Assembly: GCF_000952155.1 (NCBI RefSeq) | Contig: NZ_JYON01000023.1 | Coordinates: 1-64,000, forward strand | DNA from: Aliterella atlantica CENA595 | Lineage (GTDB): Bacteria; Cyanobacteriota; Cyanobacteriia; Cyanobacteriales; Chroococcidiopsidaceae | Direction: 5' to 3' | Length of the DNA: 64,000 nucleotides | In this document: positions 59,959 to 64,000 of the stretch, in pieces | How positions within the stretch are numbered: the stretch's first letter is position 1 | Layout of the letters: the number at the start of each line of letters is the position of its first letter | Notes under the pieces: model-generated | The model's database searches: none | What the model saw: the letters and a program-made list of their open reading frames with translations, nothing else | Told to the model about the DNA's origin: nothing | Made by a program: the position numbers and the translations under genes

Positions 59959-61143
59959 TTGCTAGATACTGAGTTAAACAAAATTTTAATACCTACAAAT
60001 TTTATTGTTATGGAAAATTTAACTTCTATCCTAGATTTAAATCCTTATAATTTAATGGTAAATATTGACAAACAGCACGTAACGAGTTTTACGCATAAAT
60101 GGGTAGAGCCTAAAAAAGTAGTCAAAGTTGAAAAAGATAAAAGTCGCGAGTTAATTAAAAAAAAGAATAATAACTCGTTATTGTTAAATATGCTCGATTT
60201 GGTGTTTGAAGAAACATCTGAATTTCCCTTAAACAATGCCCAATTTTACAAAGATGGCATAGAAATATTACTAAAACAGTGGGATACTAACTACGAAATT
60301 GTTGCCGATAAAATCTATAAGAAGTTATCTTTACAAAGCAAGCAAGATTTAATAAGTTATATCGCTCTCAAAACATTTACCTGTGGTGACTACTTCTTTA
60401 CCCAAGAAGCTGTAGAACAATATATAGCTGAATATATTGGCAATCTACCCAACACTGCTACCGATTCTCAACAACTGCTACTTGATAGTGCATTGGTATT
60501 GCAAGCAATTGAGTCGCAACATGGCGTATTAGTCCAACAATCGCCAGGAATTTATGCTTTTTCTGATTTATCATTGCACGAGTATTTTGCAGCTAGGGAA
60601 ATCGTCAACAACCCAGATCCACAAGCATTAGATGAGTCTTGGCAAAATTTAGTCAGTCACTTAAATGATATCCGGTGGCGAGAAGTATTTTTATTAGCTG
60701 TGGGGATGATGCGTAATGCCGATCGCTTATTAACTGCAATTCAGCATAAACTTAATACCCTAGTTGCCAAAGATGAGATATTACTACATTTCCTCAATTG
60801 GAACTACCAAAAATCGCTAGCAGTTATCGCTCCTTATAAGTCTTCAGCTTTTCGAGCGTTAGGTTTAGAATTTATCCTTAACCTTGATTTTGACTTTGCT
60901 CTAGCATTGGACAATGATTTTGCTTACGATATTGGTTTAAATACCGCTCATTTACACGCTTATACTCACGAGTTAAAAAGATGTAAGTTTAGCAAGCACC
61001 AAAAGCAAGTATTGAAGCAGTATTACAATGCCAATAAGCTATTGATAGATTGTCTAGATCGCGCTCACTACGTTAGCCGGAGCGTGCGCGAGGAAATTGA
61101 AGAAACGGTATTAGTAGCACCTATGCTCGCAAGTCAGCTATAG
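59959..61143 (+). CDS. NACHT-family protein lacking the NTPase domain
   Basis: A 394-residue protein that matches the C-terminal half of cyanobacterial NACHT NTPases: NNSLLLNMLDLVFEETSEFP (the end of the NTPase lobe), the winged-helix region VADKIYKKLSLQSKQDLISY and SPGIYAFSDLSLHEYFAARE, then the C-terminal helical/repeat part DFDFALALDNDFAYD. Walker A and B are absent, so it is 5'-truncated. Only vestigial similarity (VNIDKQHVTSFTHKWV) marks the missing region. NACHT proteins act in defence and signalling; this one is probably inactive or an accessory form. Start could be 59959 (TTG) or ATG 60010. Confidence 0.72.
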   Translation: MLDTELNKILIPTNFIVMENLTSILDLNPYNLMVNIDKQHVTSFTHKWVEPKKVVKVEKDKSRELIKKKNNNSLLLNMLDLVFEETSEFPLNNAQFYKDGIEILLKQWDTNYEIVADKIYKKLSLQSKQDLISYIALKTFTCGDYFFTQEAVEQYIAEYIGNLPNTATDSQQLLLDSALVLQAIESQHGVLVQQSPGIYAFSDLSLHEYFAAREIVNNPDPQALDESWQNLVSHLNDIRWREVFLLAVGMMRNADRLLTAIQHKLNTLVAKDEILLHFLNWNYQKSLAVIAPYKSSAFRALGLEFILNLDFDFALALDNDFAYDIGLNTAHLHAYTHELKRCKFSKHQKQVLKQYYNANKLLIDCLDRAHYVSRSVREEIEETVLVAPMLASQL

Positions 61144-61277
61144 CCCCTTTAGTGACACCAGCGATCGCGCTATCAGTTGCCTTGGGTAAATGATAATACT
61201 TACCTCCTGATGTTGCAGCAAGTTCGTAATCTAACAATTTAAAAGCTTCAAAAAGTAAGACAAATTAAGTATCCAGA

Positions 61278-63050
61278 TTAATTTGTCTTAAAATCTATAC
61301 CCAATTGTCGCCAAGCACTTTCGTAGATTATGGGAAATTCTGACATTCCTGTTGTACGTGCTGCGGCACAAGCTTCAGCCCAATTAATAAAATAATTGTC
61401 AAAGTATTCAATTGGATTACTACTAAGATTTGCTACTTCTGCACGAGTTGGAAGCCTTCCTAATTCCTTTGCAATACGCTTGACTTCGAGTTGTAATTGT
61501 TTCTTTGTCACTTCATATTTTTGTTTCGGTATTCTTTGCACTCTACTATTTTTCGCGTTTGGAGTAGCTGTTTGTTTACCAAATGGATCTTGCCCTTGAG
61601 TTAACTGCCTATGTCTGTCCATTGCTAAATCGTGATATTGCTGAGATAACTCAATTCCAATAAACCGCCTATTAAGCTGTTGTGCTGCCAGTGTAGAAGT
61701 GCCTGAACCATTAAAACAATCCAGAATAATCTCATTAGGTAATGTAAAAAGTGAAATTAGTCTTTGCATCAATAGGGGTGGTAACTGGCAAGGATGATCT
61801 ACTCTACGGCTATTATGTTTTAATCGATGAATATCATACCAAAGATCGGTTAAATAACTTTGATCGGCAAAATTATTATGTCGTCTATTAGAAATACAAC
61901 TTTGTCTAGCACAAAAAAACTCAGCCAAAGGTAAAAAACTATTTTCTTCAATATTATCCTCACTTGTAAAAGATAGTCCTGGCAAAGGTCTTGAGCCACC
62001 TTTAGAAAAGCACAAAATTGAATAATGTGCTGGCATAACCATTCTTACTGGTAGTCCTAACGCTTCCCATACTATCCATGATTGGTAATTTAAAACTGAA
62101 CTGAGATATTTATAGTGACGAATTGCCCATAGAGGGATATTTAAAATAGCACAGGTTCTTCCTGGTTTTAAAATTCTTGCTAATTCCGAAAGCCAGCGAT
62201 CGCACCAAGCAAAATACTCTATTAATTCAATCTCATCATTGTACCCCTGATACTTTTTTTTCAAATTATAAGGAGGATCTGCAAAACAAAAATCAATTGA
62301 ATTATCAGGTATTGTCCTGAGCATTCCCAGGCAATCACCTTGAATTAGTTGTGATTCTAGTGTATGTGTTGGTTTTAAAGGCTCGTTTTCAATCCTTATA
62401 TAATTCCTAAATCGGGAAACTAAACTATCACATTGTGCAAAATCAATAACTTTAATTTCCTTATACAGATTAATTCCAAAAATATCCTGAAGTCTATTGA
62501 CCAATGGTTCTATATCTAGATAAGGGTTAAATTCCATATCGCGCCAAACATCAGACATAAGAGTACCGTAAGCATGATATAAGTGTTTTTTTCCCCCATA
62601 ATCTTTTGTCGTCTTTCCACAAGATGGGCAATAAGTATATTCAATTCTTGTCTTACAATGTTTTAAAGCTCCTTGGTATCTAGTAAAAATCAATAAAGCC
62701 AGATGATGTTCGGGAAGTTTGCCTTGACAAATACTGACTTTGGCGGGACATTTCATAGCAACCCAAAGTTTTAGGGTAACAACCTTTTCCATGAATGTTT
62801 GTAGTCTTGCAGCATCAGCAGGCGTTGTAAGAATACACACTGTTGAATATTCAGATAAAAGATTGCAAAAATTATAAATTTCTTGATACTCTATTTGAGA
62901 ATTAGCAGCATCTTGGTCGTTTCTTTCAGGGGGAAAAATTAGTAGATATACTTTGTCATCTGTATCAGCTAAACAAAATAGCTGTTGTAAATCCAAGACT
63001 GACGTTGTGTGTACCTTGAGTTTTTGACTGTCCTCACTAATGTGTGCCAT
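61278..63050 (-). CDS. DNA methyltransferase (N4-cytosine/N6-adenine, beta-type)
   Basis: A 590-residue modification enzyme. The N-terminal 230 residues include a zinc-like set CPSC (141-144) and HLYH (156-159). Motif IV is ADPPYNL (DPPY 258-261) and the SAM motif FNGSGTS at 446-452 follows, i.e. the beta class order. The C-terminus (KRIAKELGRLPTRAEVANLS and NYFINWAEACAAAR) resembles the homing-endonuclease-associated repeat. The nuclease gene sits 39 bp upstream (same strand), so this is a type II restriction-modification pair. Recognition sequence unknown. Confidence 0.85.
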   Translation of the reverse strand: MAHISEDSQKLKVHTTSVLDLQQLFCLADTDDKVYLLIFPPERNDQDAANSQIEYQEIYNFCNLLSEYSTVCILTTPADAARLQTFMEKVVTLKLWVAMKCPAKVSICQGKLPEHHLALLIFTRYQGALKHCKTRIEYTYCPSCGKTTKDYGGKKHLYHAYGTLMSDVWRDMEFNPYLDIEPLVNRLQDIFGINLYKEIKVIDFAQCDSLVSRFRNYIRIENEPLKPTHTLESQLIQGDCLGMLRTIPDNSIDFCFADPPYNLKKKYQGYNDEIELIEYFAWCDRWLSELARILKPGRTCAILNIPLWAIRHYKYLSSVLNYQSWIVWEALGLPVRMVMPAHYSILCFSKGGSRPLPGLSFTSEDNIEENSFLPLAEFFCARQSCISNRRHNNFADQSYLTDLWYDIHRLKHNSRRVDHPCQLPPLLMQRLISLFTLPNEIILDCFNGSGTSTLAAQQLNRRFIGIELSQQYHDLAMDRHRQLTQGQDPFGKQTATPNAKNSRVQRIPKQKYEVTKKQLQLEVKRIAKELGRLPTRAEVANLSSNPIEYFDNYFINWAEACAAARTTGMSEFPIIYESAWRQLGIDFKTN

Positions 63051-63089
63051 TATACTTTTTTTACTTGTTAATATTAAAATTTTAGCTAT

Positions 63090-64000
63090 TTATAAAGAGG
63101 TTTTTAAAAATTCACTCAATACTTCAATTTCATCTGGACTAAATGCTACGGTGCAATCACTATAATTACAAATAGTTCTTAAGGCTGAAGAACGTTTAAA
63201 GTTACCTGCACCATCAATAACATACGCGATTTTATGACCTGCTACTTTAATTAAATCCGCTCGTGATTGTGCCTGACCAGATTTGCGCTCTATTGTACTA
63301 TTAGTTGTAAATTGAAAACTAACTTCAATTGCACACCATTTGTTTTGAGGCGAACACACAACAATATCAAACGACATATCGGTTTTACCATTGTTGTGAC
63401 TTACTCCTGGAATTGAGCCGTTACTACTTAAAGTCCAAGTTGGTAGCTTATCCTGTAGTTTTTTTAAAACATACCTTTGAGCAAGTTGCCCCATGCTATT
63501 TGAAGTTGCACCAGCAGTTATGCGGCTTACCCAAATATATCTTTGTTTTATAAACTGTTCAAGTTCATCTCTTTTGCCAAGAAGAGAGCCAATTATACAT
63601 TTATCTTTAAGTCCTTCATCAACAGACTCATCTGTTGACACACCAGCATACATAAGCAACATAATTACATCTTCTAAAAGAGGAGTTAATTCACAAGGCT
63701 TAATTAATCCTTTTCCATCTACACACAGCTTAGAGCTATTTAAAAATGGTTTGTCTAATAATTTTTGAAATGTATAATCATGTGATTTATTTTTCCAGAT
63801 GTAAGTCATTGTTTTTTGAGGAAACATTGATTTAAAATCATTGTTTTTTAAAGGTTCTGCCCCTATATCTGAAATTACCATTAAGTGTTTTAAAAATAGA
63901 TTGGGATATATATCTTGAGTAAGATTAAGCGCAAGCTTCCAAGCAATAGGAGACGAATCTGCAACATCCAGAATACTTATGAATTTACTTTGAGTGTTGA
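63090..64000 (-). CDS. type II restriction endonuclease-like protein, 5' end beyond window
   Basis: The visible C-terminal part is about 302 residues and its reading frame is open to the right edge (upstream of the first ATG at 63881 it reads WKLALNLTQDIYPNLFLKHL), so the true start lies outside. The nuclease core appears as DMSFDIVVCSPQNKWCAIEV followed by SFQFTTNSTIERKSGQAQSR, a PD-(D/E)XK-like pattern of D...E-x-S/K with the lysine position altered. It precedes the methyltransferase gene, hence the assignment as its restriction partner. Confidence 0.75.
   Translation of the reverse strand, partial: NTQSKFISILDVADSSPIAWKLALNLTQDIYPNLFLKHLMVISDIGAEPLKNNDFKSMFPQKTMTYIWKNKSHDYTFQKLLDKPFLNSSKLCVDGKGLIKPCELTPLLEDVIMLLMYAGVSTDESVDEGLKDKCIIGSLLGKRDELEQFIKQRYIWVSRITAGATSNSMGQLAQRYVLKKLQDKLPTWTLSSNGSIPGVSHNNGKTDMSFDIVVCSPQNKWCAIEVSFQFTTNSTIERKSGQAQSRADLIKVAGHKIAYVIDGAGNFKRSSALRTICNYSDCTVAFSPDEIEVLSEFLKTSL

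Overview
The window comes from a cyanobacterial chromosome. The octamer GCGATCGC (HIP1) occurs throughout, including inside genes and terminators. Many genes belong to cyanobacterial families: an FtsH2-type thylakoid protease, SigF, CPP1-like, DUF2811, DUF3082, DUF3285, DUF3531 and XisH/XisI. Short tandem repeats and small palindromes are scattered between genes, as in filamentous and Chroococcidiopsis-like cyanobacteria. The genus cannot be fixed from this sequence. No rRNA, complete tRNA, CRISPR array or intact insertion sequence was seen.

Layout. 0.1-12 kb: mostly housekeeping genes (dienelactone hydrolase with a 3' frameshift, GntR regulator, rsmG, ECF-type ATPase, TPR protein, DUF3531, NUDIX, prs, a Ser/Thr kinase overlapping bioD, Uma2, M20 peptidase, Nif3-like). 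12-25 kb: a glycosyltransferase, a beta-CASP-like MBL protein, a 40-residue membrane peptide, 3-methyladenine glycosylase, an ArsR-SRPBCC regulator with two operator palindromes over its promoter, an APC permease, a lone tyrosine recombinase, the rsmA-ispE-DUF3082 operon, DUF2811, an OmpR-type response regulator and a CPP1-like protein. 25-40 kb: a HAD hydrolase, hppD with a palindromic repeat inside its reading frame, two SDRs, ftsH, a PhnD-like lipoprotein beside a haem-motif DUF3365-HAMP membrane protein, a second Ser/Thr kinase, a GH15-like protein and a LysR/SDR divergent pair.

40.5-46.5 kb is the most unusual part. It starts with a tandemly duplicated two-gene cassette of unknown small proteins (here B then A; copies partly decayed). 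A DUF6888-DUF6887 pair follows on the opposite strand, then a decayed and an intact copy of an S4-domain gene. It ends in a tight RNA-repair operon: rtcB, a COG0523 GTPase with a CxCC motif, archease, rtcA. The placement of a metallochaperone-like GTPase between the metal-dependent ligase RtcB and its activator archease suggests metal delivery to RtcB.

46.5-64 kb: an exported methyltransferase, an aminotransferase, xisI with a nonsense-riddled xisH, a TMEM175-like channel, two tandem 35/36-residue membrane peptides, a glycosyltransferase, an oxidoreductase, aminopeptidase P, an MBL protein without its metal motif, then a minus-strand cluster transcribed prfB (with its CTTTGAC frameshift site), DUF3285, ybeY, dgkA, with pabA/trpG further along. 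The window ends with sigF, a NACHT protein without its NTPase domain, and a restriction-modification locus whose nuclease gene runs off the right edge.
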